Source of the DNA: Aptenodytes patagonicus
Taxonomy: Eukaryota; Chordata; Aves; Sphenisciformes; Spheniscidae
Length of the DNA stretch: 64,000 bases
Reading direction: 5' to 3'
NCBI RefSeq assembly: GCF_965638725.1
Contig: NC_134959.1
Location: forward strand, 10,792,417 to 10,856,416
A model generated the notes under the pieces. That model searched no databases and was not told the DNA's origin. It worked only from the letters and a program-made list of their open reading frames with translations. Shown here in pieces: positions 53,813 to 64,000 of the stretch (within the stretch, counting starts at the first letter, position 1; every line of letters starts with the position of its first letter). A program made the translations under genes and the position numbers.

Positions 53813-56496
53813 ATGCCGGGGGAGGGGAACCTCAATCCATCCCACTCCTACCAGTTTGATGCCAGGGCCAGCAATAGATGCCCAGAGCCTGGAGAAGGAA
53901 CACAGGTCAGCAGGAGAGCGCCTGAAGAGCAGCACAAAGGAACTGCAGCCAGTAAGACAGCTTCATCGGGGACCCAACTTAAACGCCTCTATGCAAATGC
54001 ACGTAGCATGGGGAGTAAACAAGAGGAGTTAGAGACGTGCACACGCCTGCAGGGCTACGACCTTATTGGCATCACGGAGACGTGGTGGGATGGCTCCTAT
54101 GACTGGAGTGTTGGGATGGAGGGATACGGGCTCTTTAGGAAGGACAGGCAGGGGAGACAAGGAGGGGGTGTCGCCCTCTATGTCAATGACCAGCTGGGGT
54201 GCATGGAGCTCTGCCTGGGGATGGATGAGGAGCCAACCGAGAGCTTATGGGTCAGAATTAAAGGGAGGGCAGGGACAGGGGACATTACAGTGGGGGTCTG
54301 CTACAGGCCACCTGCCCAGGAAGACAGAGTGGATGAGGCCCTCTGTAGACAGATAGGAGCAGCCTCACGCTCACAAGCCCTGGTCCTCATGGGGGACTTC
54401 AACCACCCCGACATCTGTTGGAGGGACGACACGACAGGGCATAAGCAATCCAAGAGGTTCCTGGAATGTGTCGATGAGAACTTCCTTCTCCAAGAGGCCA
54501 ACGAGGAGAGGTGCTACGCTGGACCTTGTTCTCACCAACAAGGAGGGGCCGGTGGGGAATGTGAAGCTCAAGGGCAGCCTGGGCTGCAGTGACCACGAAA
54601 TGGTGGAGTTCAAGATCCTTAGGGCACCGAGGAGGGCACACAGCAAGCTCGCTACCCTGGACTTCAGGAGAGCAGGCTTCGGCCTCTTCAGGGATCTGCT
54701 TGGCAGAGTATCATGGGACAAAGCCCTGGAGGGAAGAGGGCCCCGAGAAAGCTGGGTAATATTCAAGGATCACCTCCTTCAAGCTCAGGAGCGATGCATC
54801 CCAACAAAGAGGAAGTCAGGCAAAAACGCCAGGAGGCCTGCATGGATGAACAAGGAGCTCCTGGACAAACTCAAACACAAGAAGGAAGCCTACAGAGGGT
54901 GGAAGCAAGGACAGGTAGCCTGGGAGGAATACAGAGAAATTGTCCGAGCTGCCAGGGATCAGGTTAGGAAAGCTAAAGCCCTCATAGAATTACATCTGGC
55001 CAGGGACATCAAAGGCAACAAGAAAAGATTCTATAGGTACATCGGGGACAAAAGGAAGACGAGGGCAAATGTGGGCCCTCTCCGGAACAAAACGGGAGAC
55101 CTGGTTACCCGGGAGACGGAGAAGGCGAAGGTACTCAATGACACTTTTGCCTCGGCCCTCACCGGCAAGTGCTCGAGCCGCACCGCCCAAGCCGCAGAAG
55201 GCAAAGGCGGGGACTGGGAGAATGAAGAGCCGCCCACTGTGGGAGAAGATCAGGTTCGAGACCATCTAAGGCACCTGAAGGTGCACAAGTCCATGGGACC
55301 CGATGAGATCCATCCATGGGACCCGAGGGAACTGGTGGATGAAGTTGCTAAGCCACTATCCATCGTATTTGAGAAGTTGTGGCAGTCCGGTGAAGTTCCT
55401 ACTGACTGGAAAAGGGGAAACATAACCCCCATTTTTAAAAGGGGAAAAAAGGAAGACCCGGGGAACTACAGGCCAGTCAGTCTCACGTCTGTGCCTGGGA
55501 AGATCATGGAACAGATCCTCCTGGAAGCTATGCTAAGGCACATGGAGGACAGGGAGGCAATTTGAGACAGCCAGCATGGCTTCACCAAGGGCAAGTCCTG
55601 CCTGACTGACCTAGTGGCCTTCTGTGGTGGAGTGACTACATCAGTGGACATGGGAAGGGCTACAGATGTCACCTATCTGTAAGGCCTTTGACACGGTCCC
55701 CCACAACATCCTTCTCTCTAAACGGGAGAGGTATGGATTTGATGGGTGGACTGTCCGGTGGGTGAGGAATTGGTTAGATGGTCGCATCCAGAGGGTAGTG
55801 CTCAACGGCTCAGTGTCCAGATGGGGATTGGTGACAAGTGGCGTCCCGCAGGGGTCCATATTGGGACCGGTACTGTTTAGTATCTTCACCAATGACATAG
55901 ACAGTGGGATCGAGTGCACCTTCAGCAAGTTTGCAGATGACACCAAGCTGAGTGGTGCGGTTGACACGCCTGAGGGATGGGATGCCATCCAGAGGGACCT
56001 GGACAAGCTGGAGAAGTGGGCCTGTGTGAACCTCATGGGGTTCAACAAGGCCAAGTGCGAGGTCCTGCACCTGGGTCGGGGCAACCCCTGCTATCAATAC
56101 AGGCTGGGGGATGAAGGGATTGAGAGCAGCCCTGCTGAGAAGGACTTGGGGGTACTGGTGGGTGAAAAGATGGACGTGAGCCAGCAATGTGCGCTTGCAG
56201 CCCAGAAGGCCAATCGTATCCTGGGCTGCATCAAAAGGAGCGTGGCCAGCAGGTCGAGGGAGGTGATTCTGCCCCTCTACTCTGCTCTGGTGAGACCCCA
56301 CCTGGAGGACTGCGTCCAGCTCTGGAGCCCTCAGCATAAGAAAGACACGGACCTGTTGGAGCGGGTCCAGAGGAGGGCCACAAAAATGATCAGGGGGATG
56401 GAACACCTCTCCTCTGAAGAAAGGCTGAGAGAGTTGGGGTTGTTCAGCCTAGAGAAGAGAAAGCTTTGGGGAGAGGAAAATACTATTAACAAGTAA
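53813..56496 (+). pseudogene. CR1 ORF2 (endonuclease plus reverse transcriptase), broken
   Basis: The N-terminal AP-endonuclease part contains LYANARSMGSKQEEL, LIGITETWWD, VCYRPPAQED and [17 protein letters not shown]. The frame shifts by one near 54.5 kb and continues with [24 protein letters not shown] and then the RT region [20 protein letters not shown]. There is a TGA at 55563 where the family has Arg (CGA to TGA, CpG decay). About seven bases are missing near 55677, removing the Asp-Phe of motif A (YLDFCKAFD). [14 protein letters not shown] and [10 protein letters not shown] (the FADD catalytic motif) follow. At least three breaks, so it is inactive. Compared with family members it ends about 60-70 codons early at the 56475 junction. 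Confidence 0.9.
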
Positions 56497-57973
56497 CTTC
56501 ATCTTTTTTTCTCTTCCTTCAGGAAATACCATTTCTGCCCTTAGTTTTGGATGGAGTATTTCTTCATAAGTCACCTGAAGAGATACTGGCTGGAAAGGAA
56601 TTCAATGCAGTCCCATTTATGATAGGAGTCACCAACAATGAATTTGGCTGGAATATTAGATCTGTAATTTAATGGCTATTCTTCATTTTTTTGAATGTTT
56701 GTGTTAACTGATGTAGGCAACTCTGAGAAGTTATTTGCTGGTAGGACAGCTTTTAAGTATGGCCAAAAGGCTTTGCATTGTTGGAAATATATACAAGATA
56801 AACTTTGCTTGCATTATGATTCTGTAGTGACCCAGAACCAGTTGGTCACAAAACAGTGAGATAGGCTTCATCCTGCAAGTCGACATCCTTGGAACATCAA
56901 TTTTATACAGTATTTTCTTATCCTAAAATTTTAATCTCTTATCTAGTCAGAGAGAGGAAAAGAATACAACAGTCAAGGGCTTATTACCAAAAGAAAAATA
57001 AAACCAATCCTTTCCCCCACAACACACAGATGTTACACGCATGTATTCAGGATTGATACATAGAATGTTTAAAAACCTCTTACTACATGTTGGATCAAAT
57101 GACACAAATCCTGTCGTGTGTAGGCAGCCCTTCTTGAGATTCCCACTGGGAACTTGATGGGGGTGCAGAGTGATACAGGTCTGCAGGATTGTGTGAAGGA
57201 AGTGTATGTACTCCTTTGTCTTTGCACTAGTGTCTTGCACTTCTGCTCATAGTCACAATATATTGAGAGCAGAGCATGATAACACGGGTGAATGTTTGCT
57301 AAGTGAAGTATACAGACTTAAAAATTAAAACATATTAAAGCAACCTGGAATTTGTCCTTTGGCCCACTGCTACATGGGAAGTCAGCAACTCTGTAGTCTG
57401 GAGATTTTCTGGTATTTAAGTGTAGACAAGCCATGCCAAAATACCCAGAACTGGAAAATAATTTGATGTTACTTTATTTTCTGTAAGTTTTCCTGGGTTG
57501 AATCTTTCGGTTTTTTGTGTAAGTGCTGTGAGTTCTTAATTTTGAATTAAAAATACATATTTGAATGTAACTTTACATTAAAAATGTGCCCAGTATAAAG
57601 CTTTGGGCATATTTAATATTTTAAACAGCTGATGTCAGCCATAATCTATGCATCTCTTCTTTAACTCTCTAAATGTTACGTCTTGTAGAGTCTGGAGCTC
57701 CTGCCTACTTCTTTGAATATCAGCATCGGCCCACTTCATACTCGGATAGTAAACTGGAGTATGTGAAAGCTGATCATGGAGATGAAGTTGGCTTTGTCTC
57801 TGGATAACCGTATCTGGCCGGTGATATTCAGCTATGTAGTAAGGAATAGAACATTCAATATTCACTTATAAATTACTCTAACAACACTGGCATTACTCTA
57901 TTCAGTAGTGCTACTTCCATTTTAATCAGACTAAAGTGCGTATATTAACAGTCAGAAGAAAATACAACCCTTT

Positions 57974-59262
57974 AGAATCATAGAAACATAGAATCATTAA
58001 GGTTGGAAAAGACCTCTAAGATCATCAAGTCCAACCGTCAACCCAACACCACCATGCCCACTAAACCATGTCCCTAAGCACCTCATCTACACGTCTTCTA
58101 AATACTTCCAGGGATGGGGACTCAACCACTTCCCTGGGCAGCCTGTTCCAATGTTTCACCACTCTTTCAGTAAAGAAATTTTTCCTCACATCCAATCTAA
58201 ACCTCCCCTGGCGCAACTTGAGGCCATTTCCTCTCGTCCTATCGCTAGTTGCTTGGGAGAAGAGACCGACCCCCACCTCGCTACAACCTCCTTTCAGGTA
58301 GTTGTAGAGCACGATAAGGTCTCCCCTCAGCCTCCTCTTCTCCAAACTAAACAACCCCAGTTCCCTCAGCCGCTCCTCATAAGACTTGTTCTCCAGACCC
58401 CTCACCAGCTTTGTTGCCCTTCTCTGGACATGCTCCAGCACCTCGACATCCTTCTTGTAGTGAGTGGCCCAAAACTGAACACAGTATTCGAGGTACGGCC
58501 TCACCAGGGCCGAGTACAGGGGCACGATCACTGCCCTGCTCCTGCTGGCCACACTATTTCTGATACAGGCCAGGATGCCATTGGCCTTCTTGGCCCCCTG
58601 GGCACACTGCCGGCTCATGTTCAGCCGGCTGTCGACCAACACCCCCAGGTCCTTTTCCGCCAGGCAGCTTTCCAGCCACTCTTCCCCAAGCCTGTAGCGC
58701 TGCATGGGGTTGTTGTGGCTGAAGTGCGGGACCCGGCACTTGGCCTTGTTGAATCTCATACAGTTGGCCTCGGCCCATCGATCCAGCCTGTCCAGGTCCC
58801 TCTGCAGAGCCTTCCTACCCTCGAGCAGATCAACACTCCCGCCCACTTGGTGTCATCTGCAAACTTACTGAGGGTGCACTCGATCCCCTCATCCAGATCA
58901 TTGATAAAGATACTGAATAAGACCGGCCCCAAAACTGAGCCCTGGGGAACACCGCTCGTGACCGGCCGCCAACTGGATGTAACTCCATTCACCACAACTC
59001 TCTGGGCCCGGCCATCCAGCCAGTTTTTGACCCAGCGCAGAGTCCACCTGTCTAAGCCGTGAGCCGCCAGCTTCTCTAGGAGAATGCTGTGGGAGACGGT
59101 GTCAAAGGCCTTACTGAAGTCCAGGTAGACCACATCCACAGCCTTTCCCTCATCCACTAGGCGGGTCACCTGGTCATAGAAGGAGATCAGGTTGGTCAAG
59201 CAGGACCTGCCTTTCATGGACCCGTGCTGGCTGGGCCTGATCCCCTGGTTGTCCCGCAACGT
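57974..59262 (-). mobile_element. CR1 LINE, 5'-truncated, 3' end intact (intron of esterase pseudogene)
   Basis: On minus it runs from about 59262 (GGGACAACCAGGGGATCAGG) to the CR1 3' terminus at about 57974, with GATTCTATGTTTCTATGATT repeats at its end. It holds the RT half of ORF2: [47 protein letters not shown], and the C-terminal [19 protein letters not shown] through [13 protein letters not shown]. One base is missing just after FADDTK (about 58845, plus strand); otherwise both flanking frames are open, so it seems fairly young. Its sequence differs from the 52-56 kb copy, so it is another subfamily. TTAGAAT occurs at both borders, perhaps a short target duplication or microhomology. Confidence 0.93.
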
Positions 59263-60683
59263 GTTAGAATTTGTTTAACACTAATTTACTGTCTTCTCCA
59301 TTCTTTGTCACGTACAGATTGCTGTTTCTGAAGCACAGTAAGTTACTCATGTTGTCAACAATTTAGCAAATAGGGCATTTGCTAGAAAACATCACTGTCA
59401 TTATACCAGCACTGTTCATGAATTTGCCAAATAGCTTTGGCTGAAAAATAAATTGAAGGAAAGGTCAATTAAACTTGCGGGGGATTAGTGGAGTACTTGG
59501 GAAGCAGGAAATCTAGGCTCTCTTCTTTTCCTGAGGAATTTAAGCTAATGTCTCCTCCATACCAGGAAATCCCATGGGCTGTCAGGCTCCAGAGAATGGG
59601 GGACTCAGTCTCTTTTGCAGATAGTGTTCCAGTTGTGTTGATTAGAGCAAGGCTTGGAACTCCAGTGTTTCATTTTCTGTGTGAAGATCTAATGGTTAGG
59701 TTAAAGACTATTTTCTCCCATGACTCAATATTTAAGCATTTTATTCAAAATGGAACCGGTCCATTGAGGAAGCATTAAGGGTATACTGCCAAAATTGCCT
59801 TTGCCTTGTCAGTTTGGGCACTCCCATAGGATTCTGGAAGTTCTGGTTCCTTCAGGCAGAATCCCGTGTTGCTACAGTCCAAATGAATGTGCCAATCATT
59901 GAACAGTTAGGTACAAGATGCCACATCCTCAGGAATATTACGAATCCAGCAAGTTGCTTTAATTGCATATGCCTAAAACAATAATACTCAGGATGGAGGA
60001 TTTTCTTTCCCATGAAACAAATTAGGAGCAGTTCTTATTTTGACAAAGAAATGCAGAAATTCTACTTATTTTAAGTGAATTCACCATTTTTTATGCTTTT
60101 ATTTTTGTCATTTGCACAGTAGTTCATAGTCTGTTTCAAAGCCTACGTAAATGAAAGTATTTCCTTTTACTCCATTGAACTTCGGAGCAATTCAGCTGTG
60201 TTGTAAAAGCATTTGTTAATCTGTTACTAGAGCCTTTTGGTTTTTCTTGGTTTTTTTTTTTTTTTTTTTTGCTTATGTTATCCTACACTAGAAAACACTA
60301 TACAGTTCTTTTTCTATTTGCCTGGATTTACTGAGAGCATTAAAATAGCGAATATTTTTCTTGATGTATTGAGATGCATTTATAATTAATAACACATGGT
60401 AACAAAAAGTATTTTCACCTACCTGATACAGGGGGCATATGTATAACTATATTTAAATGAATATTCTTGAAGTGTTGAGGCATGGAATGATATCGTCTTG
60501 TATCAGAATGAAGAAATCTTTGCCTAGTCATGCTCTGAATAATAGGGAGAATTTCAGTCCCACAAAGCTAGAATGAGATCTATGAAACTGAAACACGTGT
60601 CCCATTCCTGTTGTAATGGGACTCAGGAGACATGGGTTCTTTTTTTGGTTCTGCTTCTGGTTTCCTGAAAAGCTACAGGCAAA
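59263..60683. other. Intron of the esterase pseudogene, unique part
   Basis: Between a CR1 and an LTR. No esterase exon is seen here: the exon phases on both sides of the intron (57838 and 61478) already fit each other. Holds a run of 20 T at 60251-60270. Confidence 0.6.
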
Positions 60684-61229
60684 TCACCTGTCCTGGTTTC
60701 GGCAGGGATAGTTAATTTCCTTCCTAGTAGCTGGTACAGTGCTGTGTTTTGGATTTAGGATGAGAATAATGTTGATAACGCACTGATGTTTTAGTTGTTG
60801 CTAGGTAGTGCTTACACTAGTCAAGGACTTTTCAGCTTCCCATGCTCTACAGACTGAGAAGGCTGGAGGTGCACAAGAAGCTGGGAGGGGGCACAGCCAG
60901 GACAGCTGACCCCAACTGGCCAAAGGGACATTCCATACCATGGGACGTCATGCTCAGTACATAAACTGGGGGAGAGCTGGCCGGGGGGGGGCCACTGCTC
61001 AGGGACTGGCTGGGCATGGTCGGCAGGTGGTGAGCAACTGCATTGTGCATCACTTGCTTTGTATATATATTTTTTTTTCCCCAATTATTAAACTGTTTTT
61101 ATCTCAACCCATGAGTTTTCTCACTTTTACTCTTCCAATTCTCTCCCCCATCCCACTGTGGGGGGCAGGGAGTGAGCGAGCGGCTGCATGGTGCTCAGTT
61201 GCCAACTGAGGTTAAACCACGACATCACC
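60684..61229 (+). mobile_element. Solo LTR of an avian endogenous retrovirus (ERVL/ERV3-like), with target duplication
   Basis: A fossil LTR without internal genes, running from TGTCCTGGTTTC at 60689 to GGTTAAACCACGACA at 61224. It is flanked by the 5-bp duplication TCACC (60684-60688 and 61225-61229). Same family as the 7.2-7.8 kb LTR, opposite orientation. Contains a TATA-like AGTACATAAACTGG and an ATTAAA poly(A)-type motif. It lies in the last-but-one intron of the esterase pseudogene, in the sense direction. A single LTR with matching duplications implies LTR-LTR recombination after insertion. Confidence 0.9.
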
Positions 61230-62188
61230 TTATTTCCTTGTACCCTAATTCCCCAAATTGTAGAATAAGGATAATTATGCTAATCTCATTCATAAAGAGT
61301 GCTGAAATCTTCTCTTGATGATTGCTGTATTACTAACATATTGCAGGTATGGTGCCTCTGTTGTAATCAGTAAGTTATTACAACATATTCACAGACTGAA
61401 ATGCTGCTTCTGTAGTAGCAATGTTTTGATTTCTGCCACATGTAATAATTATTTTGTATTTTGTCTCTCGGGTGAAGTTACAGAGGAAGAAAAGAACCTT
61501 AGTAGAACTCTAATGAAGTACTGGGCTGACTTTGCTCGAAATGGGTAAGAATCATGAGACTCATTACACATATTACTGGTTTGTACTGACTCCAAAGTGA
61601 ATTAGCTGTTTTATTGATTCAGTCTTAACTGCTGTGATTTAATTCCCTTGCGACTGAAAAGGGCATTCACTCTTTCTTTCTTGTTGTTTACAGAAATCCT
61701 AATGAGGAAGGTTTGGTTGACTGGCCATCTTATAACCTAAATGAAGAATACTTACAGATAAACCTAAAAGAAAGCCAGAAAGTTGAAAAAAAAAGAAGGT
61801 AGACTTCTGGAGGAAGGTGATGTTTGAAAAGACAAATAACAAAAGAACGGAAAACAAGAAGGTTAATTCAGAGTTAAAATTTACAGTCTAAACATGCATA
61901 TAATAGGCAAACTATTAGGTTAGTAAAAGAAATTACTTAAAATAATTTTGAGGATAAAATTATGTTTCCCTTCATTTCACCTTTTCTTCACAATTGTCAT
62001 ACTTGCAATTATTCACTGTAATAATTCCAACTGATCTATTTCCCCTTTGTGATTCTTTACTTCTTCCTGGATTCGTGTCTACAACAGAAGCCTCACTTAT
62101 TAAATACAGGTACCGGATTTCCCCACTGCTCAGGTTTTTCTGTCACTTCCCCATGACTGAAGACAGAATGTAGCAGCAACATTGTTTT

Positions 62189-62208
62189 AATAAAGTGAAA
62201 TCAATAAA
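62189..62208 (+). promoter_or_regulatory. Candidate poly(A) signals of the esterase pseudogene
   Basis: Two AATAAA hexamers (62189-62194 and 62203-62208) about 300 nt after the last esterase codons. They fit the ancestral 3' end; use today is unknown. Confidence 0.5.
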
Positions 62209-64000
62209 GTAAAACTGTCTTTTGATGTCAAGTGTATCAGTGATGGTAGAGAAGTTTTGGTCTGTTTTAGATACAGAAATGTCCTCTTTGGGGAAAAAAA
62301 ATCGAACTAAAAATCTTCTGCTTTGTAAGTCAATTTTACAACAGAGATAGTATATTTCTGACTGTTGTGATACGTAATTGGTAACAGTGGTGCTGGAATT
62401 AAGACTTCTGTCAAATGTTAGAAAAGGGAGAAACAGTCTCCACTAGCCACACTTTTTTTTCTTTTAAATTTAGCAATAGCTCCCTTAGAAGGATTAATGT
62501 TGGTAACATTAGTTTCACACTTTCTGCCTTTTCCATGGTGCTTTACATTGTGTTCCAGGCTGTTCTCTGTGTCATTAGTCAGTTCCAGATTCTCTGTTTG
62601 CACTGGGTCACAGGCCTTCATTACTAGTGCTGGAGAGGGATTCGCTTACCAGAATTATTCCCGTGCCCTTACCGGCTGATGTGCGCTTGGACTGCCAAGA
62701 ACAAGTCTTGAACATCTCATTTCAGTGTTGTCAAGAACTCCTTTCTCTGCTAAGTCTTGTTTGTTTCCTCTATCTGGCTCCTAGGCTGCTCCAGCTATCC
62801 CAGCCACATTCCTGACCTTACTGCTACCTCACGGCAGCATTATGCAGCTCCATAGATCCTATGGGGCACTGGGCAGCTGTTCCCCCCTTTTTTCATCTCC
62901 CCTCTGTATCTCTGGAAGAATTTAAGATTGTTCATAGCTAATAATGTCCTACAGCAACTAACTGGTCATCCCTTCTTTCTGAATGTCTTTATTGGAAGAA
63001 ATTGGGTGGGATTTCCTACCTCTTTCTGCCCAAATTCTGTTGCCAGTCAGAACTCGGGAGGTAGGGTTAGACTGTTAGCACAACTGCTGTTTTGGTAAGT
63101 GGGAATTCCTGCTAAGCATCTGTCCCTTCTCCTTTGTTTTAGCTAACATGTTTTGTAAGGGGAATATAATTTCAAAATTGTCTTGATAGATTTTCATTGC
63201 ACATACAATTCCCCTGAGGTCCTGTACTACTCCCTTTAAAAGGAGATAAACAGGCAGCATTGTATGTATAAGCACAGAATATATGCTTATGTTGTAAGTG
63301 TATGCAGAGAAGTGCAGTGGAACTGACTTCTTATACACAGGCACAGTGCTAAAAATAAATCACAGTGGAAAATGTCAAAAGATTTTACTCCTATCTACTT
63401 AGGGGTGAGTGCTCTGATACTCTGTCCCATCCGAGAGACATCCTGATGTGAGATTACCGCATGCTAAAGAGACAGTGTTAAAGCTGTCCAAGCGCTAGCT
63501 TCATAGACTCTGGCTCTAAGCCAGCTTCATTGAATACTCACCAGGGGCTGAGTAAAAAACCAAACTGACCCTGTTTTAAATGCAGACTTCTAAACACTTC
63601 TACCATACATACTTGAGGCAAAATGTAATTGGGAGCTCTTATGCAATTATGGGCCTATAAATGTGATATTTGTCTCCATTTTTCAGCTATTGAAATCAAG
63701 AAAGGTAGCAGTGCATTAAAGTATAAAGAGGCAAATATCATATGGAAGGATTTTTTTTGATTGATCCCTGACTTATGCGTTATCCACTGATTGAGGGTAA
63801 GCTGCAAAACATTCTCTCTTAAAATTAAATGCCAGGCAGGATTCAAGAATTCCACTTGCCAGGTATGTAGCAATGTCTCCAGATTCTACAAGTTTAGTCT
63901 ATGTCACTAGAGTAAGAGTTTCCACATTTGCAGAGCTTATAGGTCATGCTTGTAGATCCATACAAAGTATCTACAGGCAAGGCTGTAGGGATCTAAAATC
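62209..64000. other. 3' flank without recognised features
   Basis: No exon, RNA gene or named repeat seen. In mammals further carboxylesterase paralogues (CES3, CES4A) follow here; none begins before the window ends as far as I can read. Confidence 0.5.

Larger units (their letters stand above)
52275..56475 (+). mobile_element. Long CR1 LINE with 5' region, ORF1 and ORF2, lacking its 3' end
   Basis: A G+C-rich 5' region (from about 52275) is followed by an ORF1 remnant and ORF2 to [13 protein letters not shown]. It stops at about 56475, in the middle of the region that in the 1.7-kb copy continues as GGCTTCAGGGAGACC. About 350 bp of ORF2 end and 3' UTR are therefore absent. CR1 copies usually lose the 5' end, so keeping the 5' end and losing the 3' end points to a later deletion. 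It lies on the same strand as the esterase, directly before the exon at 56523. The 5' limit is approximate. Confidence 0.92.

Noticed and set aside
58151-59062. A 303-codon plus-strand frame
   Set aside because: It is the antisense of the CR1 reverse transcriptase frame on the minus strand, which carries the real motifs.

Overview
The window looks like bird nuclear DNA. It holds CR1 LINEs with bird-type sequence and 3' ends, two solo LTRs of a type I recall from Neoaves (from memory, not searched), short introns, CpG-island promoters and an AT-rich background. The gene order RRAD - CIAO2B - carboxylesterase, with orientations minus, minus, plus, matches human 16q22.1 (CDH16-RRAD-CIAO2B-CES2-CES3-CES4A). 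This is the bird counterpart of that interval.

Layout. 1-23.2 kb: no recognisable host exons; one 5'-truncated CR1 piece (1.73-2.53 kb) and one solo LTR (7.2-7.8 kb). 23.3-27.3 kb: RRAD, minus strand, four coding exons plus a likely non-coding first exon, from a CpG-island promoter with a TATA-like box. 27.4-43.8 kb: about 16 kb with no gene I can support. 43.8-45.9 kb: CIAO2B, minus strand, five exons, intact, from a second CpG island. Its first intron has the marks of a minor-spliceosome (U12) AT-AC intron. 49.05-61.9 kb: a CES2-like carboxylesterase, plus strand, with at least ten recognisable exons but in-frame stops, frameshifts, lost exons and an altered nucleophile motif, so it is read as a pseudogene. 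Its introns carry a long CR1 (52.3-56.5 kb, plus) whose 3' end is missing, a nearly open 5'-truncated CR1 (58.0-59.3 kb, minus) and a second solo LTR (60.7-61.2 kb). 61.9-64 kb: 3' flank, nothing recognised.

Function. RRAD is an RGK-family small GTPase that dampens voltage-gated calcium channels. CIAO2B is a cytosolic iron-sulphur targeting factor. The third gene would have been a secreted or ER-lumen serine hydrolase. These are unrelated jobs, so the grouping is ancestral synteny and not an operon-like unit. I found no CRISPR array, tRNA, rRNA or self-contained novel system. The most unusual items are the AT-AC intron and the decaying esterase with the CR1/deletion junction inside it.
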